DNA from: Phyllostachys edulis
Lineage: Eukaryota; Streptophyta; Magnoliopsida; Poales; Poaceae
Direction of reading: 5' to 3'
NCBI GenBank assembly: GCA_036346405.1
Contig: CM070563.1
Location: forward strand, 21,061,022-21,125,021
DNA: 64,000 bases
Below, piece by piece: positions 1 to 11,449 of the stretch. Every line of letters starts with the position of its first letter. Within the stretch, counting starts at the first letter, position 1. The notes below the pieces were generated by a model. The model was not told where the DNA came from. It was given only the letters and a program-made list of their open reading frames with translations, and did no database searches. Position numbers and translations under genes: made by a program.

Positions 1-2349
1 AATCTTGGGGGAGTGCAATTGATACCAACTGCAGCAACCTCCTTGCATGAATCAGCAATAGAAGCACACTCCATCAGGGAATCACCGCTTACTACATTAG
101 CTCCATCCTTTGAAGTGAAAGCAAACCATGCCGGAATATGTAAATTACACTCTTCTAGTAACTCAACATATGCCTGCAAAAGACCATAAGATACCACTTA
201 TTACAACTACATCCATCAGGTCAGCAATGCATGTCAATTAAATGTGTGGTCATTTTGACACAGATTAACTCCTATAATCCAATTTGAGATGTGCATTACT
301 CAAGCAAACATTTATTTGTCAATTCTGTTTTATAAATAGAATCATCACAGCATGTGAAGGAAAGGCTAATCTTCAATGGGCCAAACATATAATGTGCTAC
401 AAAAATGTTTCTTACAGTAACATTCTGATCATACAGGATCAAGTCTGAAGTAATTATCCAGTGTTAATCAAGTAATGCACAATGCTATGTTGACTGAGAA
501 TACACCAATGCATAAAATGAGCGTTAGTTTAGTATCAATTGCATATCAATTTTTATTCTATATTTTTGTTGTTCAAATACAATTTTCAGTTTCCGAACAT
601 ACCTGAGTTTCAATTTTGTTTGGAATAGTTTCAAAAACAATAACATCAGGACCAGCTTCAGCAAGGACTTGAAGCCTCCTCCTATGAAATTTTTTTAGGA
701 ACTCCAAATTACCCTCCTTTCCATAATCACCACTGCAAAGAATGCAGTCGAATGTAAATTACCCCAAAACTCTCAACAAAACAAGAAAAGATAAGCATTA
801 TTGAGCACACGCTGATATGCATCATTTATTATTGCAATACAGAACCAACCTATACTCAGAGCCATCTGCCAGATATGCTCCATAACATCCAATTGATGCC
901 GCAATTAGTATAGGACGTTTCCTGTAATTTGTTCTATATTTGAGCTCATCAGAACTATTATAACATTTTTCCAGATATGTATACCGTGCTTCACGTGCTA
1001 GTTCAACACTTCTTCTCAGGAATGATTCACTTTCCTCCTGAGAAAATCCCCTAGAAAGAAAGCCCTGAATTGTCGCCTGCAACAGCAATGTTACAAGTCA
1101 CGGCATTCATTTACTTGAGATCATCAACTCTACTTGAAGGATGTTTAGTAACTGATGAGCACCTGATATGATCCTGTCATCAAAACGCTTGCCCCAGCTT
1201 CAAGGTACTCCAAATGAACCTGTTCAGATGAAAAGGCAATGTAATTTCTTAAGTTACTAGAGGTGTTCAGGTACACGTCACTCACGACATGCATATGGGC
1301 ATCAACAAGAAGCATCCACTGTAACACACTGTTCATAAATATTGTGCACTGCATTTAAGCACAAATGATGTAGCAAAGAAATTAGAGGTGATACAGCTTG
1401 CAACGCTTCTAGCGCCTATCAAATTTCCTTTAACTGAATCCTAGATAATGGTATCCCTTAGACTTGGCCAAAGAGCCATGCAAATCAAAACAATGCCACA
1501 AAATGCATGCAATCAGATTTCGCAAGCGCTTGTGTTTTGCACTCCATGTTTGTCGTTTAGTACAACATCAGTCTCACAGATCATGCTTTCGGGAGTAAAT
1601 GTCATGGATAAAAGCAGCCTAATAGCACATTGCTCTCAAGATGTGCGATACTTCTACCATTGGCTTACACCGAGACTTGACTAAGCGAACAATTTCCCAG
1701 GACGCCTGAAAGCTTACAACACCTTGATTCAGGAAAGAGAACATGAGACATTAAACTAAAGTATATGCATCCTGATTTCCTTGCACCTAGAAAACTAATT
1801 GGTTGTGACACATCAACCACCCCTAAAGTACAAAAAAGGTTCAGAGCAAAATCAGGGTTTGCCTTACACTACATGACTACAGAGCGAACATTTCGACACC
1901 CCGGCAAGGCGACAACGCTATATAGGCCACAGAAATTGAACTGAGCCTGCAATCCTATCACCCCCATCAATTACATTGCACATTCCCGCAGCAGGCAAGC
2001 TTCCCGAATGGCGAGAAGGCCCATGCCACACAGGCAAACTCTAGCACAGGCGGCCAGAAGATCTCCTCAAACGAATAGGCATTGCTCATCCAACGACCAA
2101 ATACATGAGCAAATGTTAAATGCGGCGAAGAGGGTGACGAATCAAGCAAGAGCGCGCGGAGAGGAAGAGTGAGAGGACCTTCTTGATGAGGTGGGGGCAG
2201 GTGAAGAGGCACTTGGCGCTCCAGAGGGGGTCCTTGAGGTCGGCGCCGTGGGCCTCCAGCTCCGTCGCCAGCCCGCCGTCCATCACCGCCGCGCCGCCGC
2301 TCGCGCGCAGGAACTCCGCCATCATGCCCGTGTACATCCCTTCTCCCAT
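1..2349 (-). CDS. HMT: Homocysteine S-methyltransferase, 5' part (exons 1-5, gene continues beyond the left edge)
   Basis: The product belongs to the cytosolic enzymes that transfer a methyl group from S-methylmethionine (or AdoMet) to homocysteine to make methionine. Exons on the minus strand, by GT-AG borders: 2179-2349, 1163-1219, 850-1076, 603-732 and 1-173. They join in one open frame of about 252 residues. The ATG at 2349 precedes an N-terminus containing AVMDGGLATELE, the family's N-terminal motif. Exon 2 encodes YLEAGASVLMTGSYQ. Exon 4 ends in DVIVFETIPN. Exon 5 ends in VGINCTPP, whose Cys is the first of three zinc ligands in this family; the GGCC pair carrying the other two would lie off the left edge. 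Intron 1 (1220-2178) is the longest and carries no recognisable insertion. Family usual length is about 320-350 residues, so roughly the last quarter is missing here. I see no break. The paralog number is not determinable. Confidence 0.9.
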
Positions 2350-3173
2350 AGCCGCCTCCCTCTCCGGCGATGTCGGCGGCGCGCGAGGAGGCCGATTGAG
2401 GAACGAGGAAGGGGCGAGCTGGGTGCTGGGTTTAAGAGAGGAGGGAGCTGATCGTGTGGGTCCTAGCTGTCAGCGACCCTGATTCGGGTGCTTGTAGTAG
2501 TATTACACTTTACAGCCAAAATTTACGGGTGGGCCATGAGGTTCATTGTATGTGGACATGCCAAGCAAAATCCTTGTATTTGCAGACAATGGTATGTTAC
2601 CGTTGGAGATGAACGGAGCCGGGGAAGATGGCCGGAGGCGGAGGAGAAAAACAGTCTATTTGGTGAGTTGCGAGCACGAAAATCAAATTAACTGGTGGGT
2701 AGGTTGAGAAATGGGTGGAACAAAATACGATGCGAAAGGATTTGTGGTAAATTAACCGGCGTGACAGGAACACGACGGCGGATCTTGGTTAGAGATCGGG
2801 CGGCGACGGCCACAGGCCCGCAGCAGCGACGTGTACGTTGAGCTCAGCTCCGTGTCCACCTTGAGGCCATGTGACCAAGCAAGCACTAATTTGAAGTGTT
2901 GCACGATGCTTGGTTCAAACAAACAAGGAACCAACAAGCCATGCTTATTTGTCTTTTGCATGCCCGCTGCGTCTCTTTCACCACAACCACTTGCTGTAGA
3001 ATGTGGATGGTGTGTAGCCAGTGGGAGCAGTCGACGGTGGGACAGGACGCCGAGGTGGGCAGCAACTGGTGCCGAGATTTGCTGACGAGAGAGGAGAGAT
3101 GGAGGAGGCGGCCATGGACAACATGGGGACGGGGAGGGAGGAGGAGACAGAGGGACTGACTAATGGGTCCCTC
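2350..3173. other. HMT upstream region, no gene recognised
   Basis: The first 130 bases upstream of the HMT ATG are GC- and CT-rich, as expected for a grass 5' UTR and core promoter, but I see no convincing TATA box. Further upstream are short open frames on both strands with no recognisable domain. One minus-strand frame near 2752-2961 is mildly protein-like but unidentified. Confidence 0.4.
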
Positions 3174-3409
3174 CTTTTTTTATTCATTGCATGTATTGCT
3201 GATAGGCATGACACGTCAATGTACATAGTCTAATATGATGTCACATAAGCCAAAACCACCACCATGTTGGGTAAAACCAGAGTGGTATCGTGCGAAGAGG
3301 TGTTTTGTACCGGTTTTAATAGTTGAAGGGTGTAAAGTGAACGATTTTATAGTTGGTGGTTGTTTTTTAGACTCGGTCATAGTTAAGGATCATAAAGTGG
3401 ACTTTTTCC
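3174..3409. mobile_element. Possible MITE/MULE end fragment
   Basis: The right border reads TAAAGTGGACTTTTTCC (3393-3409). This resembles a terminal sequence I associate with grass MITE/MULE elements whose inverted repeat starts GGAAAAAGTCCACTTTA. The body has the usual unstructured text (accgg, ttaatagttgaagg). I cannot find the matching left terminus, so the left border is a guess and this may be a fragment. Confidence 0.35.
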
Positions 3410-4284
3410 AAAAATAATATGTGGGACTCCGAAATCAAACCCGTTTCAAGACAAGTGATTGCACCGAGGCACAACTCTTAACATGAAATGAAAACGATTT
3501 CAAGTCTCTCGATATATGTCTCATGTTAGCTCCTAAGGATCAGTGGCTAACATGCACATATCCTAAACAACATTCATCACATCCACGTAGTCAAATATGC
3601 AAAAGTAATAGGAGTATTATTATAATATCAACAAATATGACATTATGGCCTGATTTTGTATAAGGGGCCAACCACCAAATCTGAACATAATACAAATAAA
3701 TTATAGCAGAAATAAACATGAAAATAAAAGGAAACAACCAAGTTGGTATGCCCAAACCCACACCGGAGTTGGGAACGAAGGAGAATGCTTTCGGCCGAAT
3801 GTGAGAGAAAAGCAAAATCCAATGATTCATGCAAATGAAACCTAAAATTAGTTTAGGGTAAATAAAGGTGGTGGTCTAGAATGCATTATGACGTGCATAG
3901 AAAAGGAAGTGCTTCACGGTGGCGGCCGAAACACTGCGGCAGCGTCTCGGCTGACAAAGACGCTTGAGTTCTTCCCTTCGGCATGAGCTCAAAAGAGACA
4001 AGAAAAGAGGGAATTGCTGGGAAGGTAAAGGAAGGGGATTAGTGAGCTCCTGGTGGTCTTTTATAAACAAGGGGATGGAGAGCTTATGGCGAGGCGCGCA
4101 TTGATCTTCGAGAGGCGAGCGACACATCGGCATGGGCGACGCCGACGGGGGAGGTGACCGGGAGTTAAGGCAAGCCAAGGCATGGGTGAGGCCGAGTGTT
4201 GCGCGCGAGACCAAGACAAAACCGAGGATGGAGCTAGGTGGTTAGCGGCAAGTGAGCGACCACTGGCGCTCGGCGAGCTAGTGA

Positions 4285-5681
4285 CACTACTACAAAAAAG
4301 CTATAGTAGGCGCCATCACAGCGGTTCCTTTGGAACCGCTCGTGTGGGTTTGTCGAACTGCGGTGGCGCAAGCCGATATCACAGACGGTTCTTATTTAGA
4401 ACCGTGCAGCGATAGTCATTATCACGCGGTTCATTAATAGAACCATCGTGAATTATCACGAGCGGTTCTATTCACAAACCGCTGCAGCGATAATCCACCA
4501 ATCACTGAGCGGTTCTAATTAAGAACCGTTTGTGATATCTCGCTATCCTCTGCTGCTTCGGCGCCTCTGCAAGCCGCTCGAGGAGGCCTCAGTCCTGAGC
4601 GGTTCTTTAATAGAACCGCTCAGAATGCTCACTGACGGTTCTATTAAAAACCGCTGTGATAGGTGCTATCACGAGCGGTTCTTAACAAGAACCGCTCGAT
4701 TGTTAAGCGAAGCGAAATTTGAACATAATGGGCGCCTGCCGAAACTTGCTTTATATAACCTCCATCTCCTCCTCTGCGGTCTCTCCTCCTCACAGCTCAT
4801 ACCTCCATCTCCTCCTCTGCCATTTCTCCTCCTCACACCTTGCGCCTCGGCCTCATGAGGCTTGTCAGCCATGCTGCCTCCAACTCGTCCTCATCGTCAG
4901 GCCTCATCCGAACTATCACCCGGCCTCCTCCGCCTTGCCCCGACCTCGCGTCATCGCCTCCCACGACCTCGTCGCCTTGGCCTCCTCCACCCGCCGCCCG
5001 GCCTCCCACGACCTCACCGTCTCTACTCCCCTTTGCTTTGTGATGTGGATTCTTGAGTTGATGCTACTTGTGATGTGGGTGATGCTCTTGTGATGTGTGT
5101 AGTTCATGTTGAGTTATTTGGTTTGGGCAAAGATAGATGGTAGATCGCGCACCGCTCGGTAAAATCATCATAACTTTTGCATACGAACTCCGATTATGAC
5201 GTTCTTTGGCTCGTTGGAAAGCTAACGAAAAGTCAAGGTCGATTCTCTTCGCGAGGTCTCGAATAAGTGAAAACCCCAAAAAAGGTCGTTTAGGGCCTCT
5301 AAACGGCCTCCGAAGTTTTAGCAGCCGTTTTCGGTTTTTTTTGCCACAGAAAAGGCTATCACAAACGGTTCTAAACAAGAACCGCTCAGGAAAACTCATC
5401 ACTGAGCGGTTACAACAAGAACCGTCTGTGAAAATGTCATCACAGACGGTTTGTAAATTAAATCGTCGGTGATATTCTCGGATCACAAACGGTTTTTGAT
5501 GAAAACCATCTGTGATAATAGCCTTCACAGACGGTTTCAACAAAAACCGTCAGGATAGTGCGTATCACGAGCGGTTTTGAACCGTCAGGATAACGCCATA
5601 TCACGCACCAACAAATATAGACGGTTGGAAATCATGCGATGATGACTCGCCAAACCGCGTGATGAGGCTTCTGTAGTAGTG
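4285..5681. mobile_element. Non-autonomous CACTA (En/Spm) DNA transposon
   Basis: Termini are CACTACTACAAAAAAG on the left and CTTCTGTAGTAGTG on the right, inverted copies of the CACTA end. The 3-bp target duplication TGA lies at 4282-4284 and 5682-5684. Both subterminal regions carry many copies of GCGGTTCT/AGAACCGC, often as close palindromes (for example 4598-4620 and 4673-4697), the expected array of transposase-binding sites. No transposase frame is present, so movement would need enzyme from elsewhere. It sits inside the solo LTR 3420-6265 and is therefore younger. Confidence 0.93.
4320..4700. repeat. Left subterminal palindromic repeats of the CACTA element
   Basis: The octamer GCGGTTCT and its complement AGAACCGC recur in both orientations, often back to back with 4-7 bp between arms. 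A matching but more diverged array fills 5340-5640 at the other end. This is the known architecture of transposase-binding subterminal repeats in CACTA elements. Confidence 0.85.
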
Positions 5682-6270
5682 TGAGGCGTTGTCGCGTGGA
5701 GAAGAGCTCTGGCAGCGGGGCCCACTGGTCGGTCACGCAGAGAGGAGCGGGTGCGGTGCGGTTTGGGTTAGGGTTGGGTCGGACCAAGTTGGTCGGATCT
5801 AGTCGAATGGGTTGGGTTTTAAACCGATTTGACCAAAAACCAACAGATTTGACCGAGCGATTTAAAATCGTAAACAAATTCGAAAATTTTTGTGAGTGCT
5901 CTTAGATTCAAATAGGACCTTGGAAACATTTACTGTTAATGCTCCAGTTGTCAAAATTAAATCATTTTTCAGATCTGCATAATTTATCTAGCTTGGATTT
6001 TGATAAGGTCAACTTGACTTCTAAAAATTTAGGAAAATTCATATTAATTCAAGATAACTAATTAGTATTTTAATAAAATATTTACAACAACTTTTATGCA
6101 CACAATTTTTCTAGATTCAATTTGAAGCTTAATTTCAACTTAAAATATTTAAATTTTGAGTGAACTTTATTACAAACAAGCGAAAGTTTAAAATTGCTCC
6201 AGAAATTACACACAAAAACATGAGATGTTCAACTAATCTAACTTACGGATTTTGGGGACGTTACATAATA

Positions 6271-7722
6271 TTTGGCCGAATCACCTACATGTAACTCTAA
6301 TCAAGTAATCAACGAGTAAAGAGAGTACTTCCATGCCACTATTCCAACAGCCTTGCAAAGATGGAAGAATACTATTCTTCCCCTCCTCGGCTCCTCCTTT
6401 CTTTGAAGAATGGTGCTAGGCCGTGCACCAAGGCCTGAACAATGGCGTCTGTCAGCGTAAAGATGCAGGAGACGTATCTGGTCCAGGACCGAGTAAAGAG
6501 GGCGGAATCCCGCCTATTTCTCAGATTCAGCTTCTGTTATTGGGTTGGGCCATGGGCCTGTCTCTGAACCCGGAAGATCCTTCTCCCTCCTTGGTAGTTT
6601 CATTTCTTACTGCCACAACTGATCGATGCTGCTGCCTTAGCTAGCATTGTGGTTTGGGAAATTTTATGGTTTTTTTTATGCTAGTGAACCTTTCAGGGGC
6701 CTTGCCTGGTAGAAATTAGATAGTAATTAAGTAGAGACGGTACATTCTACTAGTAGCATATGCTGATAGTATAAATCAAATCACATCATTGATTTGTTAA
6801 AGTCATAATAGACTTTTCTTTATACTTATAGTTTTTCGTGAGGGTATTATAGACTTTTCAACTTTTCAACTAGAGTTGAAAATATTACTCTTGTATCATG
6901 TAATTCTCGCATGAGCAATTACAATTCTATTTCTTTTAGGATTCTACTACTCATACCGGCCGGTATAGTGTAACTAAATCCTAACCTGAACTATTGAATA
7001 AAAAGAATAGACGGCACGGCACGTGTTAAACTGAGCGTAAAAAAACTCTATCTTATAGGTCTACTAGTTGCTCCAAAGACCAACCTGCCACGCCGTCGCT
7101 GTTCTATCCAGCTTCACCCTGATGCAAAGCAAAATGCAGTCATTCCACGACAAAATGGCGATGCAGATTCGCAAGCGCGCATACAGATACAGGCAACACG
7201 CCGTGTGAGCAAGCATAAGGTGGGCACGCACGCGACTCCAGAGATCGCCTGCCCCCTTGTGCTGCCGAAAGGCGTCCTTGATGCCTATCTAGCTGTACAT
7301 ACACACACTTTGCAAATTGCAAGGCATACGTGTATGTGCGCGTCTTCTCCATCGAGATCTTGGGGCCCAATCAGATGCACATTTTGTCCGGTCATGATCG
7401 GACGGATGGAACCAACCTTTTTGGCATTGATGGAGACAATGATGGCTCTTGCAACGGCAAGGAATGGTGGAATTGGAGGAGGCTGCGTCGATGTGCCCAT
7501 CCTGCCTGCCTGGTTCGATTGGATCTTCTGTTTAATGGTGCTTGGCTGATCGGAATCCGTTTCGCTAGCTTGCTTGCTTGGCAAAGATTGGCAAAGTGAC
7601 TTTCAGAGCATAACCATCGTGCTTAAGACTGATCCGCTGTTCTTTACGCAGCACTAAGCGATAGAATTGGATCCATGCTTGTAAAGATCTATTCATTCCT
7701 AAAATTCCAAAATATACATGGT
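6271..7722. other. Intergenic stretch, no gene recognised
   Basis: The stretch is AT-rich with short open frames on both strands (for example 7205-7549). None shows a domain, a splice structure or a long frame. I see no transposon termini here. Confidence 0.4.
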
Positions 7723-7731
7723 TTAGTTATA

Positions 7732-8744
7732 GGGCACGACTACGGATCGGGACGTATAGTGGGAGCCTTCCCACCGTACGGTCCTAATCCCCCATTGCAA
7801 CATAGAGAAACAGATGCAACATTTCATATCAAAAATTATGCAATAAATTTTCCCCTTGTGTGCAACAATTTTTCTCTACGTTGCAACAAAATTTTATCAA
7901 GGTCGCAACATCAAACAAACACAACTACGGATCATAATTACATAGAGGATGCACTACTAATGCCCCCATTGCAACATAGAGAAACAACAGATGCAACATT
8001 TTTTTGACTTGCTGCAACATATCAAAAATTATGCAACAAATGTTCCCCTTGTGTGCAACGATTTTTCTCCACGGTTGCAACAAAATTTTACCAAGGTCGT
8101 AACATCAAACAAACACAACTACGGATCATAATTACAGAGAGGATGCGCCCGAGTGGCGGTCGGCTCGAAGGTGGAGGCCGAGCAATGGAGGATCGCCGCC
8201 CGCCTCACTGACGGCTCCTCCCACCTCGTGTTTGGAGGTGGTCTAGGCGGCCGCAGATCCTGGCGGGCCGAGGCGAGAAGGAAGGAAGCGCCGAGAAGAG
8301 GAGCCCAAAGTGAGAGAGGCGGCGGCTCCGACGACCGAAAGGGATGATGCAGTGGCGTCGCCGCGGAGAGCAGGTGTGGACACCGAGGGTGAGGGCCGTC
8401 GCGTCGAGGCAGCCGAGCGAATCATGGCAACAGCAACGTTAGTGGCGAGCTCAAGACGTCGGCGACGCTGCGCTTAGGTTGGTCTCCTTGCTCGTTGGGT
8501 CGGCCGTGACATCGGTCGCCACAGCATGAGGAGAGCTCCTCAAGGCGAGCTCGAGGCTGGCCAAGGAGGAGGGGGATGAGTGACGGGGATGGAGGCCGAC
8601 TGGGGTGGGGGCTGAGCGGGATGGGGATGGGGAAAATGAAGTGAACGGATAAGGAATGAGTGGCGCTGAGAGGGGCGTGAGAAGATGAAGTGGAGAGTGG
8701 GTTTGGCGTCCGGTGCACCGTACGCACGCTCCCTATCATTTCCC
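7732..8744. mobile_element. Non-autonomous MULE with GCAACA-rich interior
   Basis: A perfect 9-bp target duplication TTAGTTATA (7723-7731 and 8745-8753) flanks a 1013-bp element. The left end begins GGGCACGACTACGGATC followed by GGGACGTATAG. The right end, read inward on the minus strand, begins GGGAAATGATAGGGAGC. A 9-bp TSD and GGG-type imperfect inverted ends indicate a Mutator-like element. The left half is full of GCAACA motifs arranged as a tandem duplication. The right half is GC-rich with open frames that look like low-complexity readings, not a captured gene I recognise. No transposase is present. Confidence 0.8.
7789..8146. repeat. Tandem duplication of a ~174-184 bp GCAACA-rich unit
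   Basis: Two adjacent copies start at 7789 and 7963, each opening with cccccattgcaacatagag and closing near cggatcataattacatagaggatgc. They differ by small indels and substitutions. Both lie inside the MULE 7732-8744. Confidence 0.8.
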
Positions 8745-8753
8745 TTAGTTATA

Positions 8754-8956
8754 TACTGCCTAGCCAAGTAGTGGGAGAGCAATTTATAAGGTGGAGTCCT
8801 TGCCATATATTGATACATGTGTTATATGGCATGCGGTGACATGAGGAGAACTATAGCTAAGGTCACACACACACATGTACGCACGCGCGCACGTTTATTT
8901 GTGTGACAATCGTGTAACTTGTGATTTCGACGCATGACCGTGAACGTGTTGTGAAC
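8754..8956. other. Short spacer with (CA)n/(CG)n tract
   Basis: The spacer between the MULE and the gypsy element contains a CA-rich microsatellite at about 8862-8873 followed by GCGCGCAC. Nothing else is recognised. Confidence 0.5.
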
Positions 8957-8961
8957 CTTGT

Positions 8962-9724
8962 TGATGAGGAACGGCGGCCCGATCTTCCGATAGGTACGAT
9001 TGATTTCGTCGTGAGGACGTTGACGTTTTGAGGCTTCCGACCCGCAGACCGTCACATCGCAATTCGCTACACCCGCACGACTGTCGTTATTGTTCCTGCA
9101 AGCAATCGAAGCAACTCACAAGAACAAGGAAGATGCAATCTGAATTGTATTGCGAATATGGATAAAGTTCACAAAGTGGGGTTCCTCAAACCGTACAAAC
9201 GGCGAAACTACAAAGTGGCAGAATAATCTAAGAAAAACCCCACCCTAAAACTATAACGGCTACTGTATATATGTAGGGGGACGTGAGGAGGTCAACCTAG
9301 GGTTGTGCGGCTGTGGGAAGAGGCGTACACAACCTGGGCTCCGACCTCGACACGCTTACAAGGCCCTATTAGGCCCAAAACGGTGACGCAACACCTTAAC
9401 TTGTGACCGAAATAAAACGCGTCGGAGGAGATCTTGTCCGATGGACTTCCTTTTCTCGGCGCAATCGGAGGACTTCCTTTTCTTGGGCGCAATCGGTCAG
9501 ATGACCAGACTTGATGGATCCTCCCATTATTCCTAAGTAACAAAAGATCACAATTATTAGGTAGTATACCATTCTGCATAGATAAATTATTAGCACCTAG
9601 AAACGAGCTCACCTCATAATTTAAGTGACGTGCTCGAGCTCTTGTCATAGGACCTTGTAGTTCAGCAACTGAAACTGGAGGATTTTGTGTAGTGCGTGTA
9701 TCCGAAGGAGTGATGTCCTCATCA
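8962..9724 (-). repeat. 3' LTR of the gypsy element
   Basis: It matches 15725-16533 but lacks about 45 bp near 9086 that the other copy has (the CGACCACGCTCGCACATG segment). The purine tract AAGAGGGGGAGGA (9725-9737 read on the minus strand) abuts it. The TATA-like run at 9265-9274 is degraded relative to the 5' copy. The end of the pol frame lies inside this LTR. Confidence 0.93.
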
Positions 9725-9861
9725 TCCTCCCCCTCTTGAATTGGAGTCGTCCTCGACTCAAGCTCATCTTCTTCTCCCACGTATGGCTTCAAATCTGAAA
9801 TGTTAAATGTGGGGGCTAACCCCAAAATCTGCAGGTAACTCCAATTGATATGCATTGTCAT
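9292..9861 (-). pseudogene. Pol C-terminal tail, extending into the 3' LTR
   Basis: The frame carries the conserved post-integrase tail (FNISDLKPYV, then an acidic EDELESRT stretch, then GPMTRARARHLNYE) and ends at 9292, about 430 bp inside the 3' LTR. It is out of frame with the preceding integrase segment because of an extra base in the C-run near 9812. The tail-in-LTR arrangement means both LTRs carry this coding text. Confidence 0.8.
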
Positions 9862-10156
9862 TTATCTTCTTAATTATCTTAAATGGTCCATCAGCTCTAG
9901 GCATCAACTTTGATTTTCTTAATTCCGGAAACCTATCCTTTCTCAAATGAACCCAAACTAAATCACCCGGTTCAAATTTTATAGCTTTCCTACCTTTACT
10001 TTCAGCAACCCTATACTTTTCAGTCTTACGCTCTATATTCTCTTTAGTTGTTTCATGCAACTTAAGAATAAATTCAGCACGCTTCTTAGCATCTAAATTA
10101 ATTTTTAGAGGTAGGCAAAGGTAGTAAATCAATAGGAGTACGGGGGTTAAAACCAT
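9803..10156 (-). pseudogene. Integrase C-terminal region of the gypsy element
   Basis: It encodes KFEPGDLVWVHLRKDRFP followed by a GPFKIIKKINDNAYQLELP segment. This is the GPY/F-like module near the C-terminus of gypsy integrases, which helps multimerisation and target choice. The frame is preceded by a break from the catalytic core and followed by a 1-bp frameshift into the acidic tail. Confidence 0.85.
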
Positions 10157-10705
10157 ACACTACCTGAAACGGACTTACCTTGGTGGTGGAGTGTACCAAC
10201 CTATTGTAAGCAAACTCAATATACGGTAAACACTCTTCCCACATCTTCAAATTCTTCTTTAAAACAACCCCAACATGGTGGATAACGTGTGGTTGACAAC
10301 CTCCGTTTGTCCGTCAGTTTGGGGATGGCATGTAGTAGAAAACAACAGCTTTGTCCCTAATTTGTTCCAAAGTGATCTCCAAAAGTGGCTCAAAAACTTC
10401 GCATCGCGATCCGAGACAATAGTATTGGGCACTCCATGTAAGCGAATGATTTCCCTGAAAAACAAATCAGCTATGTTTGTAGCATCACCGCTCTTGTGAC
10501 AAGGTATAAAATATGCCATTTTAGAAAATCGATCCACTACTACAAATATACTATCCCTCCCCCTCTTTGTCCTAGGCAATCCTAAAACAAAATTCATAGA
10601 AATATCCTCCCAAGGGGCGCTAGGAATAGGAAGAGGCATATAAAGTCTATGTGGAGTAAGACGGGACTTAGCTTTATTGCATGTAATGCAGCGAGCCACG
10701 TAGTG
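10157..10705 (-). pseudogene. Integrase zinc-finger end and catalytic core of the gypsy element
   Basis: The frame begins after an in-frame stop with ARCITCNKAKSRL, the CxxC half of the HHCC zinc finger. It continues through the core with VVVDRFSKMAYFIP, VSDRDAKF and HPQTDGQTE. The second catalytic Asp (SDRD) and the Glu (GQTE) are present. The first catalytic Asp, normally in an SMDF context, reads Asn here (SMNFVLGLP, GAT to AAT). That would abolish strand transfer independently of the stops. Confidence 0.88.
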
Positions 10706-11410
10706 CTAGACATCGTGCCTCATCTTTGGCCAAAAGAAGTGGGCGGCCAGCGCATCTTCTGTCTTCTTTTCTCCAAAATGCGCCATCAAACCTCCTCCAT
10801 GCGCCTCCTGCAACAACAAAAGACGAACGGAGCTAGCTGGAACGCATAGCTTGTTAGCACGATAGACCAAACTATCAATCAGCACATATTTATTCCATGT
10901 TTTCCCTCCTTTACAATGTTCAAGCACTTCTTTAAAGTCCAAATCAGTAGCATATAAATCCTTAATGGCCTCCAAACCAAAAATCTTATGATCAAGTTGA
11001 GATAACATGGTATAACGTCTAGAAAGTGTATCAGCAATCACATTGTCCTTACCTTTCTTATGCTTTATGACATATGGAAATGACTCAATAAATTCTACCC
11101 ATTTAGCATGTCGTTTATTCAGTTTAGCTTGACTTCTAATATGTTTTAACGATTCATGATCAGAATGTATAACAAATTCTTTGGGCCATAGATAATGTTG
11201 CCAAGTTTGAAGCACACGAACTAAAGCATACAATTCTTTATCATAGGTAGAATAGTTCAAACTAGGCCCATTTAGTTTCTCGCTGAAATATGCAACCGGT
11301 TTACCTTCTTGAATCAATACACCACATATCCCAATCCCGCTAGCGTCACATTCAATCTCAAAAGTCTTACCAAAATCAGGCAGTTGGAGTAGGGGTGCTT
11401 GGGTGAGCTT
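10706..11410 (-). pseudogene. RNase H and start of integrase of the gypsy element
   Basis: It encodes the RNase H signature: CDASGIGICGVLIQEG, YSTYDKELYALVRVLQ and VIHSDHESLKHI. The tether follows, then the His pair of the integrase zinc finger (HGGGLMAHFG). A stop (TAG) at about 10703-10705 separates the His pair from the Cys pair. Another stop near 11410 separates this block from the reverse transcriptase. Confidence 0.88.
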
Positions 11411-11449
11411 CTATTTCAACAAGTTGAATACCTTTTCTTGCGCAGGTCC

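Larger units (their letters stand above)
3420..6265 (-). mobile_element. Solo LTR (Ty3/gypsy-like), interrupted by a CACTA element
   Basis: On the minus strand the element begins TGTAACGTCCCC (from 6265) and ends GGAGTCCCACA (at 3420), the TG...CA form of an LTR. It is flanked by a perfect 5-bp target-site duplication TAATA (3415-3419 and 6266-6270). No internal coding domain, primer-binding site or second LTR adjoins it, so it is a solo LTR left by LTR-LTR recombination. Removing the nested CACTA (4285-5681 plus one TSD) leaves about 1.45 kb. The right part (5870-6265) is AT-rich and the middle GC-rich, typical of such LTRs. Confidence 0.85.

Noticed and set aside
1145..1354. Open frame at 1145-1354 as a separate gene
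   Set aside because: Only 1163-1219 is real coding sequence (HMT exon 2); the remainder is intron read-through.
4320..4700. Regular palindromic repeats resembling a CRISPR array
   Set aside because: Spacing is irregular, the genome is eukaryotic, and the units are CACTA subterminal repeats between matching CACTA termini.
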